From contig JANATF010000001.1 of the NCBI GenBank assembly GCA_029449245.1, forward strand, positions 3,472,001-3,536,000: DNA of 64,000 nucleotides, given 5' to 3'. A program made the translations under genes and the position numbers. This document shows, piece after piece, positions 24,153-37,671 of this stretch. Position 1 is the stretch's first letter, and every line of letters starts with the position of its first letter. The DNA comes from Mortierella alpina (Eukaryota > Mortierellomycota > Mortierellomycetes > Mortierellales > Mortierellaceae). A model generated the notes under the pieces. The model was not told the DNA's origin. It saw only the letters and a program-made list of their open reading frames with translations, and did no database searches.

Positions 24153-26369
24153 TTATTGACTAGTATATACTTGCGCGCGCTTGTAGGTGGAGAGAACGAC
24201 GAGGCCGCCAAGGAAAGACACCATGGAAATGGCCGAAGACAGCAGGAAGATAGCTGATGGCATGGTCGATGAGGTTTTAGAGAAGATGGTGGAGTAAACG
24301 AGGGATGAAATGGCCATGTAAATGGCGTCCAGGACAGATATTCCGCCCAAGACTGCCCCAGTCTGATGGGATGGCACATACGACGTGAACAATGACAAGA
24401 ACGAGGGTGCGGCAACAGAGGCCAGCGATCGAGTGAAGGTTGCTGCAAAGCGAATGGAAATACAAAATAGAGCAAAGGGTTAATGGTCTGGGCGACGCTT
24501 GGAGGTTCACGTTACCTCAGCGTTCCATCTCAAGGCTACAAAGATGACTTACTGAAGTAGAATGACGGCTCTGCTTGGAAGAAGTACATCAGCAAGTAAC
24601 TAATGATGTACACCGCTGTTCCAAACATGACGAAGAAGAGGTCTTTCCGCACTGCCCGATCTTGCTTTGCGTTGTCTGACGTCTTGCGCTGGATCTCGCC
24701 TTCGGTCGCCGCCTGCGACTCGGCGTATCCTCGTCCAATCTCAGAGTGCTCGGAATGAGGTGGGGGTACAGCGTCCTTGCCTTTCAAGTCCTCGCTCTCG
24801 ACAAAGATACTGTAGAGCTTTTGAAGAACTGGGAATATAGCAACATAGACAACTAACGTAGCAGCACCATTGAATGCAACATAGTTGCTGCCCTGCTCTG
24901 TAGTCCATTTGAACACGGTATTCTAGAGAGTTACAGAGAATGGGTCACCTTCTGCCCTTTTCCTACAGCAACTGTGTGCAGTCCACGTTCATAATGTCCA
25001 GGCGAATATAATAACTTACGGTGTACGGAATAAGAAGCAGAAGGGTGCCAAACGATGCAAACTGAATGACTCCATAGGCAGCAACCAAGAATACAAGGGT
25101 ATATTTCGAGGGTAGGATGTTGACGTCCCCCGACGTGTCCATCTTTCCTGGAAGCAGCAGGATCAGTGGGTCCAGAATGGCGCTAAAAAACTTCTTGGCT
25201 CTGATCAGGATCGACACCTCCTGCACCTTGACCGTGTCGGGCGTCCGTCCGATAACCCCTATGTCCTTGGATCGGGCGTTCTTCGTGAGTGATTCAGGAA
25301 GCACGATCGCATATAGCGTCAGCACAATCAGTGTTAAAATGGAGATCATGATTGCGGACGATTCGTCACCGCCTTGCATCCTCAACAAGAGTCCACCCAA
25401 GGCTGGGCCTGCGATCATGCCCACAGAGAGGGCCACCATAACATATCCCATGGCTAAACTTCTACCCTCGCGAGGCGTGCAATCAGCTAATGGATGATCA
25501 CCCAAGGGTTAGGAGCCGTGACACTTTTCTGGCTTAAGAATACGAATATGATTATCAAGCACTTTACCAACATAAGCCGTGATGCAGGGCTCTAGGAGCA
25601 TTCCTGACCCCAAAATGCCCATGAACAATGCATCCGCATAGAGAGGCGCGAGACCCACGTTGGTCGTAGGGAGGGCCATAAAGACAATCAAGGCCTGGGT
25701 AAGTGCCACGGGGATGAGCGTCAGGAAGATCAATGTCTTTCTGCCAAACTTGTCCGAGAGTGAAGTAAGGTAACCGAGCGTGAAAATGCCTGCCAGAACA
25801 AGCAGAGAAATAAAAAGCGCCGTGAGAAGTGGGAAGGGCGCAATGCGTGCCACAAAATGCTGCATACCGTCCTGTGTGCTCCTCTTACCAGTGATAGATT
25901 TAAGAGACCTGTAGCGACCGAGGACCACAGCTGCTAGTGCCTGAATGGGTGCAGCTTTGCAAGGGTCGTCGTTGCCGCTGTTGAGAGTTAGCAATGATGA
26001 CGAGTTGCTTGGTAATGTTGGGAAACCCCTGTCCTTGAAGTACTCCTTGCAGATGATTTTAATTATCAGTTGTTCCTGAGGGACTTGACTGAGGCCTATG
26101 ACAATGGCGACCATAAAGACGAAAGGTAGAAGCCAGGCAATGGACGGCCGTTTGTACCAGGGCAGGGACTGGATGTGAGCAAGGCGGTGGGCTTCATCAC
26201 CTGCGTGTCCATGACCCTGATCCTGATCCTCGTCCTGCACTTGCTCATCCTGGAGAGGCAGCGCAGCCAGTGGCAGCAACTTTGATGAGCTGTCGGCATT
26301 GCTGAGGTCGTCATGACTGCTAGCCAGTAGAGGCTGCCTCTCGCTAGCATGTTCATAAGCCGCGGTCAT
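24153..26369 (-). CDS. Major facilitator superfamily transporter, probably vacuolar
   Basis: Four exons (26369-25568, 25486-25020, 24922-24553, 24442-24153) give 642 residues with about twelve hydrophobic segments. MFS motif A is at about 199-211 (GYLTSLSDKFGRK). The TM5-type motif GMIAGPALGGLL follows ADCTPREGRS across the first exon junction, which confirms the splice. A long soluble N-terminus carries ERQPLL (10-15), an acidic dileucine motif known to send fungal membrane proteins to the vacuole. A 90-residue Glu/Lys-rich central loop lies between TM6 and TM7-8. Substrate is unknown; the general look is that of fungal SLC46/tetracycline-exporter-like carriers, but I would not go further. 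Confidence 0.82.
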
Positions 26370-28102
26370 ATGTGTGAAGAGGCTTTTGGGAGAGAAATCC
26401 TTGAGAGGAGGAGCAATGGGTTTACTTGAAAACAGGGAAAAAGGGAGCAGGTGTCATTCCGTTATATACCATGGCTAGTGAGAAAAAAAACAGACGGCGG
26501 TATATCTCGTACGACAGGTTTTGTGTTTCTTGCCAAGAATTGAGCGCCGATGAACCTTATCAAACCAAGCAATCGAAGAACGGCTAGGGCTTGGGAAAGA
26601 CCCCCGTGTTCAAGAAGGAGCTCTATCTGTGTGCAGTGTTATGCCTGCAAGTAGCGATATCGCCTTTTATATCCTGCATCCTGCTTCAATAATAGTTGTG
26701 CTGCAATTTCGCTTCCCTTGACATAACACTCCCATTCAGCTCAAAACAAAAGAGCGATGACCGTGCAAGCAAATGAACCCATATTTGGTTACGTTACGCA
26801 GGCACATCTCTGCTTACTGAAGGGGAGAGTTGAAAACGCCATCGCTTGCCAATATCTTAGAGTAGTGGCATTTGGTATGACGTCCACATTGAATAAATGA
26901 CTGGCAGCGACACTACTGCTATGCCGGCGCAGTCATAAAGGTGGGACCATGGCATAGTGGTGGATGTATAGGCAATGATATGACCGTAGATCAGGATGGC
27001 AGCGGTACTCGCTATGGAAATAGACGACGGATAAGGGCACACATAACTTTTAGGATTTGATGCGCAGGAGGTCGTAAGAAAATACTTGAATGAGGCTTCT
27101 CCCCTCCATGGAAATCGCATCCAGTGAAGAGCCTACAGACATCATGAAGTGAAAGCAACACAATATGTAGTTTGAGGCGAAACGTGCTTGCCGGATACGC
27201 GGGCGCAAGCAATTCAGGCAGTGCCTATTGCACTGCCCCATGTGCTGCCAGTCATAAAGCCCAATTAAATTAACCCTGCACTGGAGGTCCAGACGCAAGA
27301 GTAAGTGCAATGAGCTTTGCTACGCCGCTTTTAATTGAACCAGGCACGAACCCAGGAACCCTCGACAGCCGACTAACGACTTCGACACCGCTCTTTTACT
27401 CGATTTCTGTGCCGCTCACGAGCTGGCTCGAGCCAAATATTGAGGCAGGTTCAACACGAGCTTCTCGCGTCTGTCTACAGTATGCTCTGTCCTGCGTGCT
27501 GCCAGCCCATAAAGCCGAGCCAGATCACTGAAACGCCAACAGACTCTCTTTACTCTCTTTCTTCCCAACCCTGTACTAGAGTATACCGGACCCAAGAGTA
27601 AGTGCAATGACCTTTGCAATGCCGCTTCTGAATGTGCAAGACGCCACCCAGGAACCCTCCGTTTGTCGCTGCAAACCCGCAAGTGTAGCTTGTATCTCCT
27701 TGAGTGACACAAATGCACCATCTCATTGCCGAATCAAGGCGCAAAAAATCTGAATGGAGCTCTTTGACCTGACCGTCTGCATATACTGGCACAGTACACA
27801 GGCTCGGGTCGTGAGTGTGGTTGCGTCTTTCTTCGGAACGATCGATCTCATAGAATTGTATCTCGACCTGAGCCGAGCGGCAGAGGGACAAATCGAACAC
27901 CCGCGTTCGTGCGCACTGGCCGGTCCCGATATGCAAAAAAAACATGCTCGGCTGCTCTTCTCCACGACATTCCTCTTCTCCGGTCATCACTTTTGCACCA
28001 CTCATTCATCTCAGACACGCTGCACACATTGCATCCCACACGTGGAACACCTACATTCCTACATTCATAGCACAAGATCACCCTGCCGGGTCATTGTAAG
28101 CA
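26370..28102. other. 1.7-kb intergenic region carrying dispersed repeat copy 1
   Basis: Divergent space between the MFS gene and the first GMC gene. The part 26370-27230 holds nothing I can name. The repeat at 27241-27670 is listed separately. The last 400 bp should hold the GMC promoter. Confidence 0.5.
27241..27670 (+). repeat. Dispersed repeat family, locus 1 (about 1.5 units in tandem)
   Basis: Two partial units in tandem share the ordered words CATAAAGCC, AACCCTG-ACT, AAGAGTAAGTGCAATG, CTTTGC--CGCTT and CGAACCCAGGAACCCTC. The AGTAAGTGCAATG word recurs at 27301 and 27598. The same words in the same order and strand occur again at 47.4-48.1 kb. The copies are diverged and carry no intact reading frame. 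Nature unknown: non-autonomous element or decayed tandem repeat. Confidence 0.7.
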
Positions 28103-30523
28103 ATGCCAAAGCTCAGTAAGACAACCCTCGGCGTGGCCACTCTCGGTGGTGCCGCTGGCGCTGCATACATAAACAAAAAGATGAAGCAGGAGCCCAACCG
28201 CGGTCCCTGGGACCCTCGCGTCGATCCTCAGACCCAATACGACTACATCATTCTCGGAGGTAACGCACAAGAGACTTGACCGAAACATAGCCGGCCCACA
28301 CTGCTGTGCTGTAAGATGCCTGGAGCTCACACGCACCCTCTCCCATTACTCACATCGGTTGGCTTGTAAAGGAGGCACCGCGGGATGTGTCCTTGCCAGC
28401 AGATTGACAGAGGATCCCACGGTGAACGTCCTTGTCCTAGAAGCTGGTTATTGTAAGTTCAGGTCGTTCCCTTCAAACTTTCATCCATGAGAGTAACACT
28501 TCTCTTACCCATCGAGCATCTCACACCTCGCGCTCTCTCGTATCAGCCGACAACATCAAGGCGAGCATGTCGCCAGCCCTGTTCCATACACTCTGGAGAT
28601 CAGAGGTAGACTGGAACCTGACAACCGTACCCCAGGCCCATGCCTACGGCCGGGTGATGGACCAGCCTCGAGGCAAAATTCTGGTAAGCACGTACAAGGG
28701 AGGTGCCATACTAAAGATATATCGGGTCTCAAGACTCATCTCTAACATCCCATGTGCTTTGCTGGATGCGATTACGACAGGGTGGATCAAGGTAAGCTGG
28801 CGATGATGGCTGGCTGCTTCGTGGGTTCATCTCTAATTGATAGTAGTAAATGAATCTAACGCGCCTGTGCTGCTTGACTCCTTTGATCGTCCAGCTCCAT
28901 CAACGCTATGATGTACCACCGCGGCCCTGCTTCGGATTATGATGAGTGGGAACTTCTCGGCAACCCAGGGTGGTCTTATAAAGAGTGCCTGCACTACTTC
29001 AAGAAGGCCGAAGGGCTGAATGACCCAAACTTGCCTAAGGGTCATCCAAAGGGACCTCTGACGAACCGGGTCCGGAAGCCTCAGTACGAGCAGTTCGAGC
29101 CACAGTTTCATGGAACGGAGGGCCCTTGGCAGATCACCTTTCACCATCTCTTTGGATCCTCCGAGGGATTCATTCGAGCCAACGTGGCAGAAGGCGTTCC
29201 TTTTAACAAGGACCTGAACGGCTCCAGCACCCTCGGCGTCAACAAAGTGCAGACGTTCATCCAACGCAACGCGGTCCGAAGTAGTGCAGCACGGGCTTAC
29301 CTCGGACCTGACCGTCTTCTCCAGGATGGGAAACCTAAGCTTAGCCGAGGCCAGGTCCGGATCGTTTATGGCGCCCATATCGTGCGAGTTCTGATCCAGA
29401 AGCGACGTGGCGTCAAGATTGCTATCGGAGCAGAGTTCATTGATGCCAATCATGGTACGTAATTTTAGCAGCATACATCAACCAAACTCGTCTCGCGTGG
29501 GTCCTAATTGATGCCTCTCTAGATATGCACAAGGTCATGGCTATGAAGGAGGTTCTACTCTGCGCGGGAGCGTTTGGTTCACCACATATCCTTATGGCCT
29601 CTGGAATCGCGCCTGAGCCCCATCGAACAATTCCTCACATCCACACGTTGCCCGGCATCGGCAGGAACTTGGCCGATCATCTTGGCGTGCCCATCAACTT
29701 TCGTGCCTCCCCCAACTGCCATGTTTTCGGAACACGAGGGCGTTTTTACCACATCCCAAAGCTGCTGTACGACTATGAGGTCAACGGGACGGGTCCAATC
29801 ACCTCGCAAGGAGCAGAGTCTGCGTGCTTTGTTCGTCTAGAGGATGTTGCGCCCGAATTTGTGGCTCGCGAGAAGGCCAATGGGACCTGGCAGGACCGAT
29901 CCAGCGGACCACAGGCGCCTCATTTCGAGATCCTCTTCACACCGGGCCACTTTCGCCACCACAACAAGGTCGTGGCACCTGATTCTGACAACTATTACAC
30001 CCTAGTCGGCCTCCTGTTGAACCCAGTGTCAAGTGGAAGGGTCACAATTTCAGACGTCAAGGATGGCAAGTTGCAGACGCTGATTGACCCCAACTTTTTC
30101 GAGGACGAGTTCGACACCCGGGTAATGGCAGAGATGGTTCGCTTCATGCGCCGCATTGGAGCGAGGATGCGCCTGGATCCCACCTGTGGAGGCATTGAGA
30201 CGAACCCTGGCGTGGCCAACGTTCCGGATGATGACGAGGCCAAGTTGCAGGAATATGTCAAGCGAGAGAGCTCTGTTTATTACCATCCAACGTCTACATG
30301 CCGCATGGGCCCTTCCTCAGACCCTTTGGCGGTTGTAGACGCTCGTCTCAATGTCTATGGGATCGACCGACTGCGAGTGGTCGACGCGAGTGTCATGCCC
30401 AAGATCCCGGCTGCACACACATGTGCGCCCACGATCATGATTGCTGAGAAGGCTGCTGATATGATCAAGGAGGATTGGCAGGATCCCTCTGAGGCGAAGG
30501 AGCCCGTGCTGGCCAAGTTGTAG
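28103..30523 (+). CDS. GMC-family FAD oxidoreductase (paralogue 1)
   Basis: Six exons (28103-28259, 28372-28452, 28547-28683, 28781-28791, 28895-29454, 29523-30523) give 648 residues. Seen: a hydrophobic N-terminal segment (TLGVATLGGAAGAAYI, possible anchor), the dinucleotide motif YDYIILGGGTAGCVLASRL, VLVLEAGY, the GMC signature GGSSSINAMMYHRGPASDYDEW, AGAFGSPHILMASGI (second GMC signature), the catalytic His in YYHPTSTCRMGP and a second His in PAAHTCAPTIMIAEKAADMI. GMC enzymes oxidise alcohols or sugars using FAD. Exon 4 is only 11 nt; without it the GGSSS motif is lost, so I trust it. Exons 1 and 5 end in the same phase and place as in paralogues 2 and 3. Substrate unknown; choline-dehydrogenase-like alcohol oxidation is the broad guess. 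Confidence 0.88.
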
Positions 30524-30599
30524 GTCTCGCCCCTCACATTGTAAGGCGACGTGAGCCTGAGTATCGCACGCACGAGACTTGAATGTTGTATCCTCGGCA

Positions 30600-30605
30600 A
30601 ATAAA
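30600..30605 (+). terminator. Polyadenylation signal AATAAA of GMC paralogue 1
   Basis: An AATAAA word 77 bp after the stop codon, on the coding strand. Confidence 0.5.
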
Positions 30606-30740
30606 GCAAACACATTCAACTCAATTCATCGGAACATCTACTCATCCCGACCTCATTGGACTCGACTTTCCCTACTCTAGTTTTATCCTCCATTACCATC
30701 ATTATCACCACCCCACCATCCCACCATCCGGGTATTGAAC

Positions 30741-33107
<2,367 letters not shown>

Positions 33108-33848
33108 TCCGATACTGCCTGGGCTAGACCGCGTCAGGATGGTAGGATGGTGGCCCATTTGCCTGAACCTTTGGAACATGGACGCGCGCCCTCGCGGGGG
33201 CCGTCGACTCAAAATAAAAATACATGCACCAGGCCAATAGCAGGTCGAGACTCGACTTAGTCGAGAGACTCCTGGGAAACAGGTGCAATCATTTGAATGG
33301 TACTTGAGGGCTCAACCTCCATTATGACGGGCGCCAGCTGGAGTGACTGAGACATGACAAAATCTCTGAAACCTGGGCTTTCTTGTCCATGTTAAGCATG
33401 CCAAGAACACTCCTTGCGCCGACACTTTCACATCCCGCTTCACGCACCCATACGCTGAGCGATCGCCAGCGTCCTGCTGGCTTGTGCGCACGGCTGCGAA
33501 GATCGAAAGCGCAAAACCTCTATTCTTAGCGTCCAACAGCAGCGCACCGGCAAACCCGTCGTTTCTGGTAATCGCCGCTCATGCTTCCTTGGATCCCCTT
33601 CGGCTTGTTTGGTTGCATCACCTCCAGTTAGGCGGCCGCGATTCAAACATGCCTCCTTTCAAGAGCGTCTTTACTCGGTATGAGTCTACATGTCATCGAT
33701 TTTGCACTCCACGGTACGTCGACACAAGTCGTGCAAGGTATAAAAAGGCTACGATCAAGACTAGAAAATGTCATCAACAACAGCAACAACTCCTACTCCT
33801 ACAACAGCTCCCAGCTCCTTAAAACACCACTCGGCTCCATAAAACACG
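33108..33848. other. Promoter region of the crystallin-like secreted protein gene
   Basis: About 740 bp without a supported gene. A TATA box is listed separately. The stretch 33770-33840 before the ATG is CAA/CTC-rich, leader-like. Confidence 0.6.
33739..33746 (+). promoter_or_regulatory. TATA box (TATAAAAA) of the crystallin-like gene
   Basis: A perfect TATAAAAA 103 bp before the ATG at 33849, the spacing expected for a strongly regulated fungal gene with a short leader. Confidence 0.65.
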
Positions 33849-34565
33849 ATGAAGGCTACCTTTCTTTTTTCGATTGCTGCACTGATGGCACTTGCTGCTG
33901 CCCAGTCTCCCGACGCTATTGTCAACTCTGCGGTCGAGTCCAACGACGCCACGTCTGCCTCCCCCGTTTTGGATAACTCCAACATTCTGGACGATTCGAT
34001 TGCCGTCGATCCCCCAGCTTTCTCCGCCGCTGATGACAGCGACGTGAGCGCGTCGTCGTCGTCATCCAAGTTCAGGACCTGGTCCGATGCCAACTACCAT
34101 GGTCGCAAGCAGACGACCAAGGGCTCCAGCGGCTGCTACCGTCTCGACGGCAACGCCGTCGCCAGCTTCGAAGGATCCAGGAAGATGCAGTATGGCTTCT
34201 ACAAGGGCCGCAACTGTGACGGCAAGGCCGTCTACACCTCCATGGACAGGAGCATCAAGAGAATTTCCCCTCGCATCTATCCTCGCTCGGTCAGGATTTT
34301 GAACCAGGGTACCAGCAGCTCGAAGCGCTCGCTCACGGTCTGGTCAAATGACAAATACCATGGCGACAGACAGAAGGTTTACGGGACGGGCTGCAAGACT
34401 TTGAATGGCCTCTCGATCCGCTCGTTCAAGGGCGAGGGCAAGAACAGATACAAGTTCTTTGACGATCGCGAGTGCTTTGGCAAGGCGCTTCTCGAGTCCG
34501 GCGGAGGCGACGTGAAATCGACCAGCAGGATCAGACCCCGCTCCGTCTACGTCTACACCAACTAG
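33849..34565 (+). CDS. Secreted protein with two beta/gamma-crystallin-like repeats
   Basis: Single exon, 238 residues. Signal peptide MKATFLFSIAALMALAAA (1-18), then an acidic Ser/Asp-rich spacer to about 73 that may be a propeptide. Two homologous domains follow: A (about 75-151; FRTWSDANYHGRKQ, C96, FYKGRNCDGKA, PRSVRIL) and B (about 161-236; LTVWSNDKYHGDRQ, C182, FFDDRECFGKA, PRSVYVY). Each has two Cys at matching places (C96/C123, C182/C209) and the Trp-x-D-xx-Tyr-x-Gly start and Arg-Ser-Val end typical of beta/gamma-crystallin folds. The match is by pattern only. Secreted members of this fold in microbes bind calcium or act as small antimicrobial-type proteins, but no role can be assigned here. 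TATA box upstream and AATAAA at 34629 downstream suggest strong, regulated expression. Confidence 0.8.
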   Translation: MKATFLFSIAALMALAAAQSPDAIVNSAVESNDATSASPVLDNSNILDDSIAVDPPAFSAADDSDVSASSSSSKFRTWSDANYHGRKQTTKGSSGCYRLDGNAVASFEGSRKMQYGFYKGRNCDGKAVYTSMDRSIKRISPRIYPRSVRILNQGTSSSKRSLTVWSNDKYHGDRQKVYGTGCKTLNGLSIRSFKGEGKNRYKFFDDRECFGKALLESGGGDVKSTSRIRPRSVYVYTN

Positions 34566-34628
34566 CTCTGATGCTAGATCGTAACTGACCACGCTATTAG
34601 AGCACAATAGCCGAGCAAGAGTAGTATC

Positions 34629-34634
34629 AATAAA
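34629..34634 (+). terminator. Polyadenylation signal AATAAA of the crystallin-like gene
   Basis: AATAAA 64 bp after the stop codon on the coding strand; the next gene starts only 195 bp further on. Confidence 0.5.
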
Positions 34635-34828
34635 CGCGTCTTTCATTGACCGAATGAGTTGCTCCACGTGATTGACCAAGCGATCTTCAACGCCAAGAAC
34701 CTTTTTTTTTTGCTTTACTCTTTTCTTTGCTTCACTGCCTCTTCTCTTGCCCTGCACCACTCCCGCCCCTTGCCACTTAGCATCCATAGCCCCATCACCC
34801 GCACCATCAACCGCCATCCACACACGCC

Positions 34829-37210
34829 ATGCGTGGGTCCAAGGTGGAAAAGTGCTTCAGCAGGAAGGAGCTCACCAACAGGGCCAAGGCCGACGTCGTC
34901 GACCAGACCCCCATTCGCTTCTACATTCGCAGCGCAGAGCATCTTTACAAGCAGGCAAGGACTTTTCCTTCTCTCTCGTTTGTGATGTCGCTTTCCTCTA
35001 GGGAGGATCCATCACCGTGATCCATGCACTGTAGACGATGCTGACATTGGCCTGTCTTTGCTCTAGGCAGAGATTTACCAGGAAGAGGGCGATGTGCAGA
35101 CATCCTATATCCTCTACATGCGCTTCTGCAAGTACGATTCCTGCATGCACCAATGCATCACAACAAAGGAAACACACTACCGTGGCACTGGACCTGTGCT
35201 AACTGTGCTGAACTTACCTTCCTGCCTTACAGCCTTGTCATTTATGAGCTCAAGAAGCACCCCGAGTACTCCAATCCTGATTACAAGGTTGCACTCGCTG
35301 CTTTAAAGAAGGTAGTGTTAACCGCTTCCACTCGGATTGGATGAGCAAGAAACGCGTTGAATCTCTGCGTCTCTAACTGAAGCTGTACCCGATGCCCGAG
35401 GATAGAGAGCCATGGACGCCATGGATGAGATTGGGAAGCTGAACCCGATTCTGGATCAAAAGTATGAGGAATATCAAGAGTTTATTCGTCAACGAGAAGC
35501 GATCTTATCGGCACAAGCGCAGGCGCAGGATGCACAGTTACAGCAGGAGATACAACTACAGCACCAACGGCATCACCACCAGCAGCAACAACAACAACGG
35601 GATGTTGATTGGAGAACCCAGGATCACCAGGGTTTGCCATTCACGGGCAACCCGTCTGCACAAGGCTGGTCTCTTGCCAAGGCGTTAGAGGGTGTCCCTG
35701 GCACCAATTTATCTCACACTGGACACCGTCCAAACCAGCACCACCACACACATCAGCAGAGCCACGAGGTTGCAAGCCAGGTACGTGGCGGGCATATGAG
35801 ACTTCAGGATGCATGCATCGGGAACACTAGGATGTTGGCTGATATTTGACCATATACTGCCTTTCGTATAGATCCAATACCCGGAGCATCATCGTCTTCA
35901 TCATCATCACCAGAATCGGTATGTATTGTACTCCGTTGCTCAATGAAGATCCGGCCCTCTTCCGATGTACCTAACCGACTTGGTCCTATTTTGTTGGCCG
36001 TAGAACTGAACATCCAACGCCAAGCGCCCGGCCTCCAACAATAAATCCAACGCCAACCGGACCCCCGCCGGCATTACCAAGGAAGCCAGTATCGGCTACC
36101 AATGCACCCAAACTTCCTTCGAAGGTTCAGATGGAGGAAGATGTTCATGGTAGGACATTAGGCTGCTGCACTTAACCATGACTACTACAACTTTTCATCA
36201 TACTGATCGATAATAATGCTATATCACGACCCATGGCTAGAATTCTCGCAAGGATTGAGAACCATGATTGTTCCCGTCAGACTACTTGATCGATTCCTGA
36301 ATATCGTGAGGCCCAACACCATCAAGAAGCTGGAGACTTGTGGCATTCTTGCAGGAGTATTGGTAATGCCCTGGCGCCTTGGATTGACATGGCCTTTGAT
36401 GGTGGCATGGAGTTTCTCGCTCAATTGTTTCTAATCGTTTTGTATTGTAGTCTCGAAACAAGTTGACTGTCACGACTCTCATTATCCCAAAGCAAACAGC
36501 GACCTCGGATACGTGCTCTACTACCAACGAGGATGAGTTGTTTGAATTTCAAAGCGAGAGAGATCTCATGACTCTTGGATGGATCCATGTAAGCGTCCTG
36601 CGCTATAGCACATTGTTTTGGGGCGATCTCCCTGAGAAAGACTTCCCAGAGTTGACATTGATATCACTTTCTTCTATTTTTCGTTCATCCAGACCCATCC
36701 GACGCAGACGTGCTTCATGAGCTCTGTTGATCTGCACACACATTGTTCTTATCAACTGATGTTGCCAGAGGCCATAGCCATTGTGTGTGCCCCAAGTCAT
36801 GACAAGGAGTAAGGACAAAATCGCTTTTCCAACTTCAAACTGGCAAAAGTTTTTGCAACTCAATGCATTGGACAGAGCCCTGAACAGTTTCTTTTATTTT
36901 CTGTCTAGTTATGGCGTATTCCGGCTAACAGACCCCCCTGGCCTTCAGGTCATCACAAATTGCCGGCAGAAACCACTATTCCATCAGCATCCAGGTGAAG
37001 ACGACATATATACGGTAAGACGAATATTAATACAGCGTGCATTCTGGCCAACGGTACGACTGTACGAGACATATCGGCTGTGTATTTATGCAAACCGTTT
37101 TCTGATATCATGGTGCAAATTCCTTCTTATATTGACAGGATGCGTGCGACCAAGGGCATGTAGAACTCAAGGATCTTGAGCTCGAGATTGTGGATCTTCG
37201 AAGGAAATAG
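34829..37210 (+). CDS. AMSH/STAMBP-type JAMM deubiquitinase
   Basis: Eleven exons (34829-34954, 35067-35131, 35233-35311, 35406-35780, 35872-35918, 36004-36149, 36241-36362, 36451-36588, 36693-36808, 36909-37014, 37139-37210) give 463 residues. The N-terminal USP8/AMSH dimerisation-type helical domain is at about 15-95 ([34 protein letters not shown]). A Gln/His-rich then Pro-rich linker follows. The JAMM domain is at about 282-440: E311 in LETCGIL, H366-T-H368-P with D379 in [14 protein letters not shown] (H-x-H-x10-D), [23 protein letters not shown] and [12 protein letters not shown]. These are the zinc and catalytic residues of K63-specific AMSH enzymes (Sst2 in fission yeast), which act on endosomal ESCRT cargo. 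All metal ligands are present. The first intron (34955-35066) appears to begin with GC (CAG/GCAAGG). Confidence 0.92.
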
Positions 37211-37671
37211 AAGGTGCTGTAACATGAGGCGTGCATACCACAGATACCGTCCTCTTTGCGGCCGATGAATTTAGGCCGATTGTTCGGGTGGGGTGTGCAC
37301 TTGTGGAGAGGAAGACTCCGTCTGAGCTGATTGGTCACAGACCAGCAGGGTGAGGCCTTTTGCCTGTGGAATCGACGGCTGAGGTTGAATAAGAGAGATC
37401 GATAAAAAGGGCAGGCTTGCTGATGCGGGGCTGCTGTAGACTGTGGTGTGGGCGTGTCTGTGAGCGTATGGGCGAGCCCGCGTGTGTCTGTGGGGGTGTG
37501 TTGAGTGTGAGAAAGCTGCCCACTTTATTTCCCACGGGGTCAGCAAAAAGAACACTTCTTCTGGTCGCTCTCGTCCTTCTCTCTCCTTCTCTCCTTCCTC
37601 CTCTCCTTTCCCCTTTTCATCTCTTTCTCCATCCCACTCCGCTCCATCCATCCCACCCCTCATCCACCGCC
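37211..37671. other. Promoter/leader of the methylmalonate-semialdehyde dehydrogenase gene
   Basis: About 460 bp; the last 100 bp are strongly CT-rich, leader-like. Nothing else is seen. Confidence 0.5.

Noticed and set aside
27550-28005. 151-codon minus-strand frame over repeat locus 1
   Set aside because: It ends inside a degenerate repeat, and the matching region at 47.6-47.9 kb does not preserve the frame.
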